Source: Pseudoalteromonas sp. P1-25 (GTDB taxonomy: Bacteria > Pseudomonadota > Gammaproteobacteria > Enterobacterales > Alteromonadaceae). From it: a stretch of DNA of 64,000 nucleotides. Location: NCBI RefSeq assembly GCF_001401805.1, contig NZ_LKDW01000008.1, positions 1 through 64,000 on the forward strand, in the 5' to 3' direction. Under the pieces are notes generated by a model, which was not told the DNA's origin, ran no database searches, and saw only the letters and a program-made list of their open reading frames with translations. Shown here piece after piece: positions 25,877 through 35,888 of the stretch; position 1 is the stretch's first letter, and each line of letters begins with the position of its first letter. The translations under genes were made by a program, and so were the position numbers.

Positions 25877-28315
25877 TTAGTTACATTGATCTTGCACTAT
25901 GTCGCTAACCGACTGCCATATACGAGCCGGTAGTAAGGTTTTTAAGTACATGTATATTTCGCACAGCTGTGTGCTGCCGTGAATACCATTCTCACCATCG
26001 GTAATTAACAGCTCACCGCGTAAATTGTCTATAAAACTTACCAGCACTTTTTTATCAAAAAACTCTGGTGTTTTTATCCCATGCAAGGTGCCCAAACGGT
26101 TTGCCAGCACTTGGCTTTCTCGCTCAAGCTCAGCCTTTTCAATACCGTTACTGGTTTGAATAAAGCCCACAACAATAGCGTAGCGTTGCAATGTAAAGCT
26201 AAGCGACCTTCCTAGCATTTCAAGTTTAGCTAACGAATCATTCGTGTTAGTAACATGAATGCTATCGCCATCGAGCTCAATTAAGTTTTGATCGCTAAAG
26301 TTAGCCAAAATACGGCTTATGTAGTTTTCCTCTAGTGGCTGTAAATACCACTCTTTGGCAAACAGAGGGTAAAAAGCCGACACTAACTTTTGGCATTGCT
26401 CAACCGTACTACTGTGTTGCTTAAATAAGTGCAAAGCAATCAGGCTTGGCACGGCAAATAAGTGCAAAATATTATTACGGTAATAGTTAAATAAAGTTTT
26501 TTCTTTATCGTTAATTGCAATAATTTCACCAAATTCATCGCTAATAACATCAAACTTATTAAGCTTAATAGCGTGTGTTAATAGCTGCTCTGGTGTTTCA
26601 TCGGGTGCAGTTACTTTATTACTATAGCTTGCATCGCGTTGTAAGCGCAGGTAAAAATCAAGCTGTGCTAATAGCTTAGGTTTACTTAGTGCGTGCTTGT
26701 CATTAACTAGCAAAATCATAGCCAGTAAATTCACGGCATTAAGGGCTGCAGCATTATTAATTTTTACCATTACTTGGTCGGTAAGCGCCGCCACTTGCGG
26801 ACCTAGCCATTGTGGCTTTTGTACATCAGTTGAGTGTACAGCATCGCGCCAATCAGGTTGGTTATCGTTTAAGTATTGGTTGATAGAAATAGGGTCGCCA
26901 AAGTTTAGGTAACCACGGCCATAGTTTTTAAGGTTTTTAATGGCTTTAAAAATACCAAAAACTGACTCGCCTTTTTTATCTTTACCGGCAAGCTCTTTTA
27001 AATAAGTATTAATTTCCATTACATGTTCGTAGCCAATGTATACCGGCACAATAGATACAGGGCGATCTATGCCGCGTAGCATGGCTTGCAACGTCATCGC
27101 AAGCATACCGGTTTTTGGCGGTAGTAATCGGCCAGTGCGGCTGCGCCCACCCTCAGTGTAAAACTTAACTGAGTAGCCTTTAATAAATAGCTGGCTTAAA
27201 TATTCTTTAAATACGGCAGAGTAAAGTTTATTACCGGCAAACGAGCGGCGAATAAAAAATGCCCCTGAACGACGAAAAATACCGCCGGCAGGGAAAAAGT
27301 TAAGATTAATACCCGCGGCAATATGCGGCGGCACCAAACCTTGATGGTATATAGCATAGGTAAGTAACAAATAATCCATGTGGCTACGATGGCACGGCAT
27401 ATAGATTATCTCGTGACCTTTATTGGTAAGCTCATGGATTTGCTCGGTGTACTTTATATCTATACCGTTGTAGAGCTTAGTCCATAGCCAGGTTAAAATT
27501 CTGTCGCCTACACGTATCATCGCCTCAGAATAATTAGCCGCTATTTCATCTAGTAGCTTTAATGCGTTTTGGCGTGCTTCTGCTTGACTTATCCCTTTTG
27601 ACTTTGCTTCATCTTGAATCGCTTTTTTTATAGTAGGTGAAGCTAAAAGTGAGTTAAATAATTGCTCACGCGAGGGCATTTTAGGGCCGGTAGCGGCCAG
27701 TTTTTGACGCTTAAAGTGCACACGAGCAACACGCAATAGTTTTTGTGGTAGCTCGTTAACATCGGCTTTTTCATTCACAATAAGTGATAAATCGAGCGGT
27801 TGGCTAAAGCGAATAAAATTATCTCGCCCAGAAAACAACACAACAAAAAACTTTCTAAACCAGCTAGGCGTAAGCGAGTGGGTAATTAAGGTACGAATTC
27901 CCGGCTTTTCTTTACCTGGGTCGCGTCCCCATAAAATAGTGACTGGCACCACCTGTACATTCTTTTGACCGCTATTTAGTAAATGTTCAATTATTTGTTT
28001 ACCCTGAGAGAGGGCCGCAGTCGGCTTAGCGGTATCGCCAAATAACGGTGGTGGGTTTTTAATACCTATAAAACGTTCAAGCTCTTGGTTTCCTAGAGTC
28101 TGATAGTCGCATGGGTTAGGCAAGCCATGCTTTTTACATACATTAGTAAGGGCAGCTAAATCGAAGCGCGAATTTAACCGAACTATATAAAAAGTAGGAT
28201 GCTCCGGATTTAGGTCATATTGTTCTATTGGGCTTTGGGGAAGGACCTTACTTTTTACCAAAACACGGCTTACGCAGCTAGTAAGAAAATTCAAACAATA
28301 ATTTAATAAACGCAT
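25877..28315 (-). CDS. plsB: Glycerol-3-phosphate 1-O-acyltransferase PlsB
   Basis: 812 aa (E. coli 807). This inner-membrane-associated enzyme makes 1-acyl-glycerol-3-phosphate from acyl-ACP or acyl-CoA, the first step of phospholipid synthesis. Catalytic motif I is CHRSHMDYLLL (HxxxxD), block II GAFFIRRSF, block III FYTEGGRSRTGRLLPPKTGM, block IV SIVPVYIGYE. The N-terminal region WGRDPGKEKPG and the SWFRKFFVVLFSGRDNF segment are typical. It is alone on its strand and divergent from the S10 operon. Confidence 0.96.
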   Translation of the reverse strand: MRLLNYCLNFLTSCVSRVLVKSKVLPQSPIEQYDLNPEHPTFYIVRLNSRFDLAALTNVCKKHGLPNPCDYQTLGNQELERFIGIKNPPPLFGDTAKPTAALSQGKQIIEHLLNSGQKNVQVVPVTILWGRDPGKEKPGIRTLITHSLTPSWFRKFFVVLFSGRDNFIRFSQPLDLSLIVNEKADVNELPQKLLRVARVHFKRQKLAATGPKMPSREQLFNSLLASPTIKKAIQDEAKSKGISQAEARQNALKLLDEIAANYSEAMIRVGDRILTWLWTKLYNGIDIKYTEQIHELTNKGHEIIYMPCHRSHMDYLLLTYAIYHQGLVPPHIAAGINLNFFPAGGIFRRSGAFFIRRSFAGNKLYSAVFKEYLSQLFIKGYSVKFYTEGGRSRTGRLLPPKTGMLAMTLQAMLRGIDRPVSIVPVYIGYEHVMEINTYLKELAGKDKKGESVFGIFKAIKNLKNYGRGYLNFGDPISINQYLNDNQPDWRDAVHSTDVQKPQWLGPQVAALTDQVMVKINNAAALNAVNLLAMILLVNDKHALSKPKLLAQLDFYLRLQRDASYSNKVTAPDETPEQLLTHAIKLNKFDVISDEFGEIIAINDKEKTLFNYYRNNILHLFAVPSLIALHLFKQHSSTVEQCQKLVSAFYPLFAKEWYLQPLEENYISRILANFSDQNLIELDGDSIHVTNTNDSLAKLEMLGRSLSFTLQRYAIVVGFIQTSNGIEKAELERESQVLANRLGTLHGIKTPEFFDKKVLVSFIDNLRGELLITDGENGIHGSTQLCEIYMYLKTLLPARIWQSVSDIVQDQCN

Positions 28316-28514
28316 CGACTCACCATATTGAGAGTATTAAAAGCAAAATTAGCGCATAGGATACCATAATATCTATAAAATCCTGTAATTTGCGTAATCG
28401 GTTAAATTATAAGCTTAGGACTGATTCGGTGCTGAGCAGTTCAATTATAGCTATAAATAACTGGCGGCGGTTATTTGCACAGCTTTGCCCCCGTAATTAA
28501 ATTGCAATTAGTTG

Positions 28515-28542
28515 TTGCATTTATCACCAATATCACTATAAT
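28515..28542 (+). promoter_or_regulatory. S10 operon promoter
   Basis: TTGCAT (28515-28520) and a perfect TATAAT (28537-28542) are 16 bases apart, followed by a GC-containing discriminator (ACGCAGG). Transcription would start near 28549 and give a leader of about 180 nt. Confidence 0.75.
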
Positions 28543-28649
28543 ACGCAGGCTTTCAAGATTCCTCTGGAACTTGAAGGGATAAATTAAGCTTGGATTTCAA
28601 GCTAATAAACAGGAGTTCCGATTTGGAGCTCATCGTAGATATAAATTAA

Positions 28650-28692
28650 CAACCGGCATCTTAATTATTAAGATTGTTTCGGTCGTTTTTTT
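28650..28692 (+). promoter_or_regulatory. S10 leader hairpin with U-tract (attenuator-like)
   Basis: ATCTT / AAGAT forms the top of a stem and ACCG / CGGT (28652-28655, 28680-28683) the base, followed by a run of seven T, 36 bases before rpsJ. In E. coli the S10 leader has a comparable hairpin where ribosomal protein L4 causes premature termination. That this hairpin works the same way is inferred from position and shape. Confidence 0.5.
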
Positions 28693-28719
28693 ATGCTCTT
28701 TAAATGCTCTTTATATTGA

Positions 28720-29040
<321 letters not shown>

Positions 29041-29067
29041 TCGAAAGATTAGAGAGGTTATAGGAAA

Positions 29068-29703
29068 ATGGCATTAGGTCTAGTCGGTCGTAAAGTGGGT
29101 ATGACACGTATCTTCACTGAAGATGGTGTATCTATCCCTGTGACAGTTATCGAAGCGACTCCTAACCGCATTGCTCAGATCAAATCTGACGCAACAGACG
29201 GTTATAACGCGCTTCAAGTAACCGCAGGCACTAAAAAAGCAAGCCGTGTAAACAAAGCAGCAGCGGGTCATTTCGCTAAAGCTGGTGTTGAAGCGGGTCG
29301 CGGTCTGTGGGAATTCCGCCTAAATGGTGGTGAAGGCGATTTTGAAGTAGGCGCTGAGCTTACTGTTGAATTATTCAACGAAATCAACAAAGTTGACGTA
29401 ACCGGTACTTCTAAAGGTAAAGGTTTCCAAGGTGGTGTTAAGCGCTGGAATTTCAGCATGCAAGACGCTACACATGGTAACTCTCTATCTCACCGTGCTC
29501 CTGGTTCAATCGGTCAAAACCAATCACCTGGTAAGGTGTTTAAAGGTAAGAAAATGGCCGGTCATATGGGTGCTGAGCGTGTAACGACTCAAAACTTAGA
29601 ACTAGTTCGCGTTGACGCTGAGCGTAACTTGCTTTTAGTTAAAGGTGCAGTACCTGGCGCTATCGGCGGTGACGTTATCGTTAAACCAGCTGTTAAAGCA
29701 TAA
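29068..29703 (+). CDS. rplC: 50S ribosomal protein L3
   Basis: 211 aa. L3 is an early assembly protein that reaches the peptidyl-transferase centre. [17 protein letters not shown] at the start and the Gln-rich loop [20 protein letters not shown] (methylated at a Gln by PrmB in E. coli) are intact. AGAGAGGT precedes it; 27 bases after rpsJ. Confidence 0.98.
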   Translation: MALGLVGRKVGMTRIFTEDGVSIPVTVIEATPNRIAQIKSDATDGYNALQVTAGTKKASRVNKAAAGHFAKAGVEAGRGLWEFRLNGGEGDFEVGAELTVELFNEINKVDVTGTSKGKGFQGGVKRWNFSMQDATHGNSLSHRAPGSIGQNQSPGKVFKGKKMAGHMGAERVTTQNLELVRVDAERNLLLVKGAVPGAIGGDVIVKPAVKA

Positions 29704-29720
29704 GTCCTGGAGATTTAGTG

Positions 29721-30326
29721 ATGGAATTAGCAATTAAAGACGCTTCTGGCGCTCTTGAAGTTTCTGAAGCTACTTTTGGACGTGAGTTTAACGAAGCATT
29801 AGTACACCAAGTAGTTGTTGCATACGCAGCAGGTGCTCGTCAAGGTACTCGTGCTCAGAAGACACGTTCTGAAGTAAGCGGTGGTGGTAAAAAACCATGG
29901 GCTCAAAAAGGTACTGGCCGTGCACGTGCTGGTACAATCCGTAGCCCAATTTGGCGTTCAGGTGGCGTTAGCTTCGCAGCTAAACCACAAGACCACAGCC
30001 AAAAAGTAAACCGTAAAATGTACCGCGGTGCGATCAAAAGCATCTTATCTGAATTAGTTCGTCAAGAGCGTTTAATCGTTGTTGAAAGCTTTGGTTTAGA
30101 AGCACCAAAAACTAAAGAACTAGTTTCTAAGCTTAAAGAACTTGAGCTTAAAGATGTTCTTATCGTGACTGAAGAAGTAGATGAAAATCTTTTCTTATCG
30201 GCACGTAACCTGTACAAGGTTGACACGCGTGATGTAGCTGGTATCGATCCTGTAAGCTTAATTGCTTTCGACAAGGTACTTATTACAGCTGCTGCTGTTA
30301 AGCAACTTGAGGAGGCGCTAGCATGA
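29721..30326 (+). CDS. rplD: 50S ribosomal protein L4
   Basis: 201 aa. L4 lines the peptide exit tunnel and, in E. coli, represses its own operon through the S10 leader. [14 protein letters not shown] is the typical start, and the tunnel loop [20 protein letters not shown] is complete. ATG 29721 is used, not the GTG three bases earlier; CTGGAG lies upstream. The stop overlaps the rplW start (ATGA). Confidence 0.98.
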   Translation: MELAIKDASGALEVSEATFGREFNEALVHQVVVAYAAGARQGTRAQKTRSEVSGGGKKPWAQKGTGRARAGTIRSPIWRSGGVSFAAKPQDHSQKVNRKMYRGAIKSILSELVRQERLIVVESFGLEAPKTKELVSKLKELELKDVLIVTEEVDENLFLSARNLYKVDTRDVAGIDPVSLIAFDKVLITAAAVKQLEEALA

Positions 30327-30625
30327 TCCGTGAAGAACGTCTTTTAAAAGTGATCCTTGCTCCACATATCTCTGAAAAAAGCACAATTGCTGCTGAAGAA
30401 AACAACACGATTGTTTTCAAAGTAACAAATGATGCAACTAAAGCTGAAATTAAAGCGGCAGTTGAGAAGCTTTTTGAAGTAGAAGTAACGGGTGTTCGCA
30501 CACTTAACGTTAAGGGTAAAACAAAACGTACTGGCATGCGTTTCGGTCGTCGTAGCGACTGGAAGAAAGCTTACGTTACTCTTAAAGAAGGTAGCGAGCT
30601 AGACTTTGTCGGCGGCGCCGAGTAA
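30323..30625 (+). CDS. rplW: 50S ribosomal protein L23
   Basis: 100 aa. L23 sits at the tunnel exit and docks trigger factor and [20 protein letters not shown] and [16 protein letters not shown] are family motifs. The 4-nt ATGA overlap with rplD implies translational coupling; GAGG lies inside the end of rplD. Confidence 0.98.
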   Translation: MIREERLLKVILAPHISEKSTIAAEENNTIVFKVTNDATKAEIKAAVEKLFEVEVTGVRTLNVKGKTKRTGMRFGRRSDWKKAYVTLKEGSELDFVGGAE

Positions 30626-30642
30626 TAAGGGGAGTTAGAATT

Positions 30643-31467
30643 ATGGCACTTCAAAAGTGTAAACCAACTTCTGCGGGTCGTCGTCACCTAGTTAAAGTGG
30701 TTAACCCAGATTTACATAAGGGTAAACCTTACGCTCCACTTTTAGAGAAAAACTCTAAATCAGGTGGTCGTAATAACAACGGTCGTATTACGGTTCGTCA
30801 CATTGGTGGTGGTCATAAGCATCATTACCGTGTAATCGATTTTAAACGTACTAAAGATGGCATTCCTGCTACTGTTGAGCGTTTAGAATATGATCCAAAT
30901 CGTAGCGCAAACATCGCTCTTGTATTATATGCAGACGGTGAGCGTCGTTACATTATCGCACCAAAAGGCTTAAAAGCTGGCGATGCAATCCAGTCTGGTG
31001 TTGATGCACCAATTAAGACTGGTAATGCATTACCTATGCGTAATATGCCTGTAGGTTCGACTGTTCACAACGTAGAATTAAAACCAGGTAAAGGTGCTCA
31101 AATTGCACGTTCTGCTGGTGCATACGTTCAAATCCTTGCGCGTGATGGTCAATACGTAACATTACGTCTTCGTTCTGGCGAAGTTCGTAAAGTACAATCT
31201 GATTGTCGTGCAACACTTGGTGAAGTAGGCAATGCTGAGCATATGCTTCGTTCACTTGGTAAAGCAGGTGCAAATCGCTGGCGTGGTATCCGTCCGACAG
31301 TTCGTGGTGTTGCCATGAACCCGGTAGATCACCCACACGGTGGTGGTGAAGGTCGTACATCTGGTGGTCGTCATCCTGTGTCTCCATGGGGTAAGCCGAC
31401 TAAAGGTGCTAAGACACGTAAGAACAAGCGTACTGATAAATTCATCGTACGTCGTCGTACTAAATAA
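30643..31467 (+). CDS. rplB: 50S ribosomal protein L2
   Basis: 274 aa (E. coli 273). L2 is needed for subunit joining and supports peptidyl transfer. The conserved region with [20 protein letters not shown], including the key His in the DHPHGGGEG loop, is intact, as is the basic C-terminus. AAGGGGAG precedes the ATG. Confidence 0.98.
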   Translation: MALQKCKPTSAGRRHLVKVVNPDLHKGKPYAPLLEKNSKSGGRNNNGRITVRHIGGGHKHHYRVIDFKRTKDGIPATVERLEYDPNRSANIALVLYADGERRYIIAPKGLKAGDAIQSGVDAPIKTGNALPMRNMPVGSTVHNVELKPGKGAQIARSAGAYVQILARDGQYVTLRLRSGEVRKVQSDCRATLGEVGNAEHMLRSLGKAGANRWRGIRPTVRGVAMNPVDHPHGGGEGRTSGGRHPVSPWGKPTKGAKTRKNKRTDKFIVRRRTK

Positions 31468-31474
31468 TAGTTGA

Positions 31475-31762
<288 letters not shown>

Positions 31763-31776
31763 GAGGGGAATGATAA

Positions 31777-32109
31777 ATGCAAGCATTAGCTAAACATAAA
31801 TTCGCCTCTGGTTCGGCGCAAAAAGCACGTCTAGTTGCAGATCAGATCCGCGGATTACCTGTCGATCGCGCTCTAGAAATCCTGGCGTACAGCCCTAAGA
31901 AAGCGGCTGTATTAGTTAAAAAAGTACTTGAGTCTGCTATTGCTAACGCAGAGCATAACGAAGGTGCTGACATTGATGAGCTTCGTGTAGCTACGATTTT
32001 TGTGGACGATGGTCCTACAATGAAACGTATTATGCCACGTGCTAAAGGACGCGCAGACCGCATCCTTAAGCGTACAAGCCACATCACTGTTGTGGTTTCA
32101 GATAGCTAG
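31777..32109 (+). CDS. rplV: 50S ribosomal protein L22
   Basis: 110 aa. L22 spans the exit tunnel; its hairpin loop is the site of macrolide resistance changes. [20 protein letters not shown] start and the loop [21 protein letters not shown] are normal, with no loop deletion. AGGGGAA precedes the ATG. Confidence 0.98.
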   Translation: MQALAKHKFASGSAQKARLVADQIRGLPVDRALEILAYSPKKAAVLVKKVLESAIANAEHNEGADIDELRVATIFVDDGPTMKRIMPRAKGRADRILKRTSHITVVVSDS

Positions 32110-32120
32110 GAGTATAAGTA

Positions 32121-32822
32121 ATGGGACAAAAAGTTCATCCTACTGGTATTCGCCTAGGTATATCTAAACCTTGGGTTTCTACCTGGTACGCGAGTTCTAA
32201 AGATTTCTCTGATCAGCTTTTTGGCGATCACAAAGTACGTACTTTCCTTACTAAGGAATTAAAAGCGGCTTCTGTGTCTAAAATCGTTATTGAGCGTCCA
32301 GCTAAATCTATCCGTGTAACAATTCATACGGCTCGTCCGGGTGTTGTTATCGGTAAAAAAGGCGAAGACGTAGAAAAATTACGTCAAGCGGTAACTAAGA
32401 TTGCTGGTGTACCTGCTCAGATTAATATTTCTGAAGTACGTAAACCAGAATTAGATGCACAATTAGTTGCAGACGGCATTGCCTCTCAGCTAGAGCGTCG
32501 TGTTATGTTCCGTCGCGCTATGAAGCGTTCGGTACAAAATGCAATGCGCATCGGTTCTAAAGGGATCAAAGTTGAAGTTAGCGGTCGTCTTGGCGGCGCA
32601 GAAATCGCACGTTCAGAATGGTATCGTGAAGGTCGTGTACCTCTACATACTCTTCGTGCTGATATCGACTACGCAACTTCTGAAGCCTTAACCACTTATG
32701 GTATCATTGGTGTTAAAGTTTGGATCTTCAAAGGCGAAGTTATTGGTGGTTTACCACTAGTACAAGAGCAAGAGAAGCCAGCTAAACGCGCACCAAAGAA
32801 AGCCAAAAAAAGTGCTAAGTAG
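32121..32822 (+). CDS. rpsC: 30S ribosomal protein S3
   Basis: 233 aa. S3 lies at the mRNA entry channel and has helicase activity with S4. Start [20 protein letters not shown] domain with [15 protein letters not shown], and the [14 protein letters not shown] segment are intact; the C-terminal tail is Lys/Ala rich. AGGAG precedes it. Confidence 0.98.
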   Translation: MGQKVHPTGIRLGISKPWVSTWYASSKDFSDQLFGDHKVRTFLTKELKAASVSKIVIERPAKSIRVTIHTARPGVVIGKKGEDVEKLRQAVTKIAGVPAQINISEVRKPELDAQLVADGIASQLERRVMFRRAMKRSVQNAMRIGSKGIKVEVSGRLGGAEIARSEWYREGRVPLHTLRADIDYATSEALTTYGIIGVKVWIFKGEVIGGLPLVQEQEKPAKRAPKKAKKSAK

Positions 32823-32834
32823 AGGTAGCGAGTA

Positions 32835-33248
32835 ATGTTACAGCCAAAACGTACAAAATTCCGTAAAATGCACAAAGGCCGCAACCGCGGTTTAGCGCAA
32901 AACGGTAACAAAGTAAGCTTCGGTACTTTCGGTTTGAAAGCTACTGGTCGTGGCCGCATGACTGCTCGTCAAATCGAAGCAGCTCGTCGTGCTATGACGC
33001 GTCACGTGAAACGTCAAGGTAAAATCTGGATCCGTGTCTTCCCTGACAAGCCGATCACAGAAAAGCCTCTTGAAGTTCGTATGGGTAAAGGTAAAGGTTC
33101 TGTTGAATATTGGGTTGCTGAAATTCAGCCTGGTAAAGTACTTTACGAAATGGAAGGTGTTTCTGAAGAGCTTGCTCGTGAAGCATTTGACCTTGCAGCT
33201 CGTAAACTGCCATTCAAAACAACTTTCGTAACTCGGACGGTAATGTGA
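32835..33248 (+). CDS. rplP: 50S ribosomal protein L16
   Basis: 137 aa. L16 organises the A-site tRNA region. [21 protein letters not shown] is the standard start, with [21 protein letters not shown] later. The stop TGA overlaps the rpmC ATG by one base. Confidence 0.98.
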   Translation: MLQPKRTKFRKMHKGRNRGLAQNGNKVSFGTFGLKATGRGRMTARQIEAARRAMTRHVKRQGKIWIRVFPDKPITEKPLEVRMGKGKGSVEYWVAEIQPGKVLYEMEGVSEELAREAFDLAARKLPFKTTFVTRTVM

Positions 33249-33439
33249 TGAAAGCAAGCGAACTAAAAGACAAAAGCGTAGAAGAGCTAAATGCTGAACT
33301 TCTAGGACTTCTTCGTGAGCAGTTCAACCTGCGCATGCAAGCAAGCACTGGTCAGTTAGCTCAGACACACACGCTAAGAACAGTACGTCGCGATATCGCG
33401 CGTGTAAAAACAATTATTAACCAGAAGGCAGGTCAATAA
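33248..33439 (+). CDS. rpmC: 50S ribosomal protein L29
   Basis: 63 aa, the E. coli length. L29 sits next to L23 at the tunnel exit. [19 protein letters not shown] is typical. I use ATG 33248, which shares one base with the rplP stop (TGATG); a GTG at 33245 also reads in frame but is unlikely. Confidence 0.97.
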   Translation: MKASELKDKSVEELNAELLGLLREQFNLRMQASTGQLAQTHTLRTVRRDIARVKTIINQKAGQ

Positions 33440-33696
33440 TGAGCGATAAAATTCGTACTCTTCAAGGCCGTGTAGTAAGCGACAAGATGGAAAAATCTTT
33501 CACTGTTGCTATCGCACGTTACGTGAAGCACCCAATCTATGGGAAATTCATCAAACGTACTACTAAGCTACACGTACATGACGAAAACAACACAGCAAAA
33601 GCGGGTGACGTAGTTACTATCCGTGAATGCGCGCCAATTTCTAAGAATAAATCTTGGACTTTAGTAGACGTTGTTTCTAGTCCAAAACAAGCTTAA
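33439..33696 (+). CDS. rpsQ: 30S ribosomal protein S17
   Basis: 85 aa (E. coli 84). S17 binds 16S rRNA helix 11 early in assembly. [22 protein letters not shown] is the family signature. It shares one base with the rpmC stop (TAATG). It is the last gene here: a strong terminator follows at once and rplN (spc operon) is not next. Confidence 0.98.
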   Translation: MSDKIRTLQGRVVSDKMEKSFTVAIARYVKHPIYGKFIKRTTKLHVHDENNTAKAGDVVTIRECAPISKNKSWTLVDVVSSPKQA

Positions 33697-33719
33697 TTTT
33701 TAAATTAAGTAAGTTTTGT

Positions 33720-33750
33720 AAAAAGCCCTGGCATTAGCCGGGGCTTTTTG
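33720..33750 (+). terminator. S10 operon terminator
   Basis: A 12-bp stem AAAAGCCCTGGC / GCCGGGGCTTTT (33721-33732, 33737-33748, one G-T pair) with loop ATTA and a T-run lies 24 bases after rpsQ. Confidence 0.92.
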
Positions 33751-33958
33751 TGTGTAAAGAAAGAAGCGATAAGCGGTAAGTTTTTAGCTGTAAGCTGCTC
33801 AAAGTGAATATGAGCACCGCAGTTTGGCCTGAGCCTAGGGCATTTCTTAGAATAAAAGAGCCATTAATACGCAATAGTCTAAATACCAACCTGCATTAAT
33901 AGTAAGCTGAATTGAAGGGGGAACAGTCACTGCTGACATTAAAATTGCTTACAACGCA

Positions 33959-34504
33959 CTATCGGGGTTTTAAATTAATAAATCTGTGTCTTTGTGAAAG
34001 CAGGGCTATAACAAAAGATATTACTATGCACACGGCAGAGCCTACCACTATGAAGCGGTTCTCGATACGACTAACCTGCCTTTCTCCTACAATTTGATAG
34101 GTCACATCTCCCTCTATAAAGCGCTCGCCTTGGTATTGCTGAGTGATATTAAATGCTAAAAAGTCATCTAGCTTTGCTTGATAGGTGAAGTAGGTTTGTG
34201 GATAAAAAATTTCATATGCTGCACATAACCACGCTATCAGCCCGCACATAAATAAAGTCAGGCTCATAATTAAAGTGATGTTTGAGGGCGTATCTTTAGT
34301 TGAATTTATAGGTAGGCATTTGTCAAAACAGGTTTGGCCATAGCAAAGTTTAAGCTTTTCAATCACCTCAGCTGAAGGGATAAACTGTCCATTTTCAAGC
34401 TTTGAAAGGTACGACTGTTGAATTCCAATTTCACGCGCTGCAAAAGCTTGCGTCCACTTTTTATTTGCTCTAAGGCGCTTCAACTCCATTCCTAATGCTT
34501 GCAT
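33959..34504 (-). CDS. XRE-family HTH regulator with two-TM C-terminal half
   Basis: 181 aa. Residues 5-60 form a Cro/C1-type HTH (RLRANKKWTQAFAAREIGIQQSYLSKLENGQ). A first membrane helix spans about 74-99 and a second about 150-170, with a periplasmic stretch of about 50 residues between (YFTYQAKLDDF...SRIEN). A DNA-binding domain tethered to the membrane suggests a one-component sensor. It is divergent from the small secreted protein at 34686, and a perfect inverted repeat lies between them, so it probably controls that gene and itself. Confidence 0.75.
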   Translation of the reverse strand: MQALGMELKRLRANKKWTQAFAAREIGIQQSYLSKLENGQFIPSAEVIEKLKLCYGQTCFDKCLPINSTKDTPSNITLIMSLTLFMCGLIAWLCAAYEIFYPQTYFTYQAKLDDFLAFNITQQYQGERFIEGDVTYQIVGERQVSRIENRFIVVGSAVCIVISFVIALLSQRHRFINLKPR

Positions 34505-34590
34505 ACCCTTTGCTCTTATTTGATTAGTTAAGCGTTTTATTATCGCTAAAATTTGTATTTATAAATAGCCTAAAAGCGCATATTCATGCT

Positions 34591-34622
34591 TATTAATATA
34601 AAGAATATTATGAATATTAATA
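34591..34622. promoter_or_regulatory. Inverted repeat, candidate operator of the XRE-TM regulator
   Basis: TATTAATAT (34591-34599) and ATATTAATA (34614-34622) are perfect 9-bp inverted arms with a 14-base spacer that itself contains AATATT. They lie between the divergent starts at 34504 and 34686. The region is very AT-rich, so chance symmetry is possible. Confidence 0.4.
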
Positions 34623-34685
34623 GCTTATGTTCACTTTAACAAAATATAAGGTATGCTCAATTCGATTTTAATAAGGAGATATAAT

Positions 34686-35159
34686 ATGTCTAATAAATTC
34701 ACTAGTGCTATTTTAGTGCTTATCAGTTCACTGTTTTTTACAAACTCTAGTTACGCAGAGCCTGTTTTTGCAATTAAAGCCAGTATTTATAAATTACAGA
34801 ATGAGATTACGGTAGATAGTAAAATAGAACAGGCTTTAAAAAACCTAAGCCCCACGCATCAGCCTCAGCTACTCACGCTATTAAATAAAAGTGCAATGAT
34901 AGAAATTGGTGATGATACTCAAATGACGGCGCTTGAAGTAAAGCCAAACGCAGAGGGAACGCACTTTAACGCCAGCCTGAAGTTAAAAGAGCAGATTGGT
35001 GGCAAGTGGGAATCTATTTCTTCTTTTATGCCGCAAATCCCAAATGGGCAAACAGTGTATTTAAGCCGCACCTTTACAGATAAAGTATGGCTGATAAAAA
35101 TTACAGGCAAGCGCTACGAATCAATAGCGCGTGCAGAGCAGGCCTTAAATCAAAAGTAG
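34686..35159 (+). CDS. Small secreted protein of unknown function
   Basis: 157 aa. A signal peptide (1-24, ISSLFFTNSSYA then EP) sends it to the periplasm or beyond. The mature part (about 133 aa) is soluble, with no Cys pairs, and is probably mostly beta. I do not recognise its family. AAGGAG lies 7 bases before the ATG at 34686, a better choice than the upstream in-frame start at 34653. It is divergent from the membrane-bound XRE regulator and probably its target. Confidence 0.65.
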   Translation: MSNKFTSAILVLISSLFFTNSSYAEPVFAIKASIYKLQNEITVDSKIEQALKNLSPTHQPQLLTLLNKSAMIEIGDDTQMTALEVKPNAEGTHFNASLKLKEQIGGKWESISSFMPQIPNGQTVYLSRTFTDKVWLIKITGKRYESIARAEQALNQK

Positions 35160-35273
35160 TGCCTGCTAATTTACCGCACAGGCGAGTGGCTGAAAAAAAA
35201 GTTTAATATAAGTTTGCTGGTAAAGAATAGCGGGCACGTTAGTATGCGCTATTAAAGGTACAAGGAGTGTAAA

Positions 35274-35870
35274 ATGACTAAGCAAACAGTGTTGATTATA
35301 GGTAATTGCCCCGTCGAAAAGGATGTAAGTAAAGCCTTAAGCAGCTTTGATAGAGTGGTGCGCTTTAATATGTGTGCAAATATGCCTGCAAACTTAGGCC
35401 AAAAATGTACTGATTTATGGCTAGTAGGAAGAGGTAAGCAAGGCGCAATGCTTTGCGCAGCGTTTCCATGTATAGATATAACGCAGCTGAAAAATGTCAT
35501 GATCACCGACCCAAAACCTAGCTTATTTACCCAACCTTTTTATAAGCTAATTAACCGCAGGGGCTGTATTGACCATGGTGATGAAATAATACGTAAATAT
35601 AGCCCGCACGCCAACGTGAGTCGCATCGCCCAGCACGATAAAACAGCATTATTAAAACACTTATATACGTTTGGTAAACCTGCTTTTAGAGCTAAAACAC
35701 CCAGTTCAGGAATGTTAGCCATAGAGTACTTTTTAAAGCAGCAAGCACAGGTGTATATTATCGGCTTTGGTTTTAAGGGCTGGAAGCGTCATCCGTGGGA
35801 TTTAGAAAAGCGGTATGTGGAGTCACTTATTGCTGAGCAAAAAGTTCAGGTATTAAAAAGCCCCAGTTAA
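35274..35870 (+). CDS. Glycosyltransferase family 29-like (sialyltransferase-like) protein
   Basis: 198 aa, no signal peptide. VLIIGNCPVEKD at the start, FDRVVRFNMC (like the RFN of the GT29 L-motif), PSSGMLAIEYFL (S-motif-like) and FGFKGWKRHPWDLEKRY with HxxxxE (VS-motif-like) together suggest the GT29/GT42-type fold. Bacterial proteins of this kind have no tested activity that I know of. It stands alone, with AAGGAG before the ATG. The 3' end contains the terminator of the opposite-strand nuclease gene. CMP-sialic acid genes are absent nearby, so the donor sugar is unknown. Confidence 0.5.
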   Translation: MTKQTVLIIGNCPVEKDVSKALSSFDRVVRFNMCANMPANLGQKCTDLWLVGRGKQGAMLCAAFPCIDITQLKNVMITDPKPSLFTQPFYKLINRRGCIDHGDEIIRKYSPHANVSRIAQHDKTALLKHLYTFGKPAFRAKTPSSGMLAIEYFLKQQAQVYIIGFGFKGWKRHPWDLEKRYVESLIAEQKVQVLKSPS

Positions 35871-35880
35871 TGCTGGGGCT
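35854..35880 (-). terminator. Terminator of endonuclease I gene, inside the GT29-like reading frame
   Basis: Stem AGCCCCAG / CTGGGGCT (35859-35866, 35873-35880). On the minus strand a TTTTT run follows. The first arm and loop lie within the last codons of the plus-strand GT29-like gene. Confidence 0.8.
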
Positions 35881-35888
35881 AAAAGTTA

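Noticed and set aside
31034..31387. 117-aa minus-strand frame within rplB
   Set aside because: His- and Gln-rich translation with no family features; it is the reverse of the highly conserved L2 gene.
33760..33958. Possible small gene or repeat downstream of the S10 terminator
   Set aside because: Only short degenerate motifs (GATAAGCGGTAAG, GCTGTAAGCTG) and no convincing reading frame with a ribosome site.
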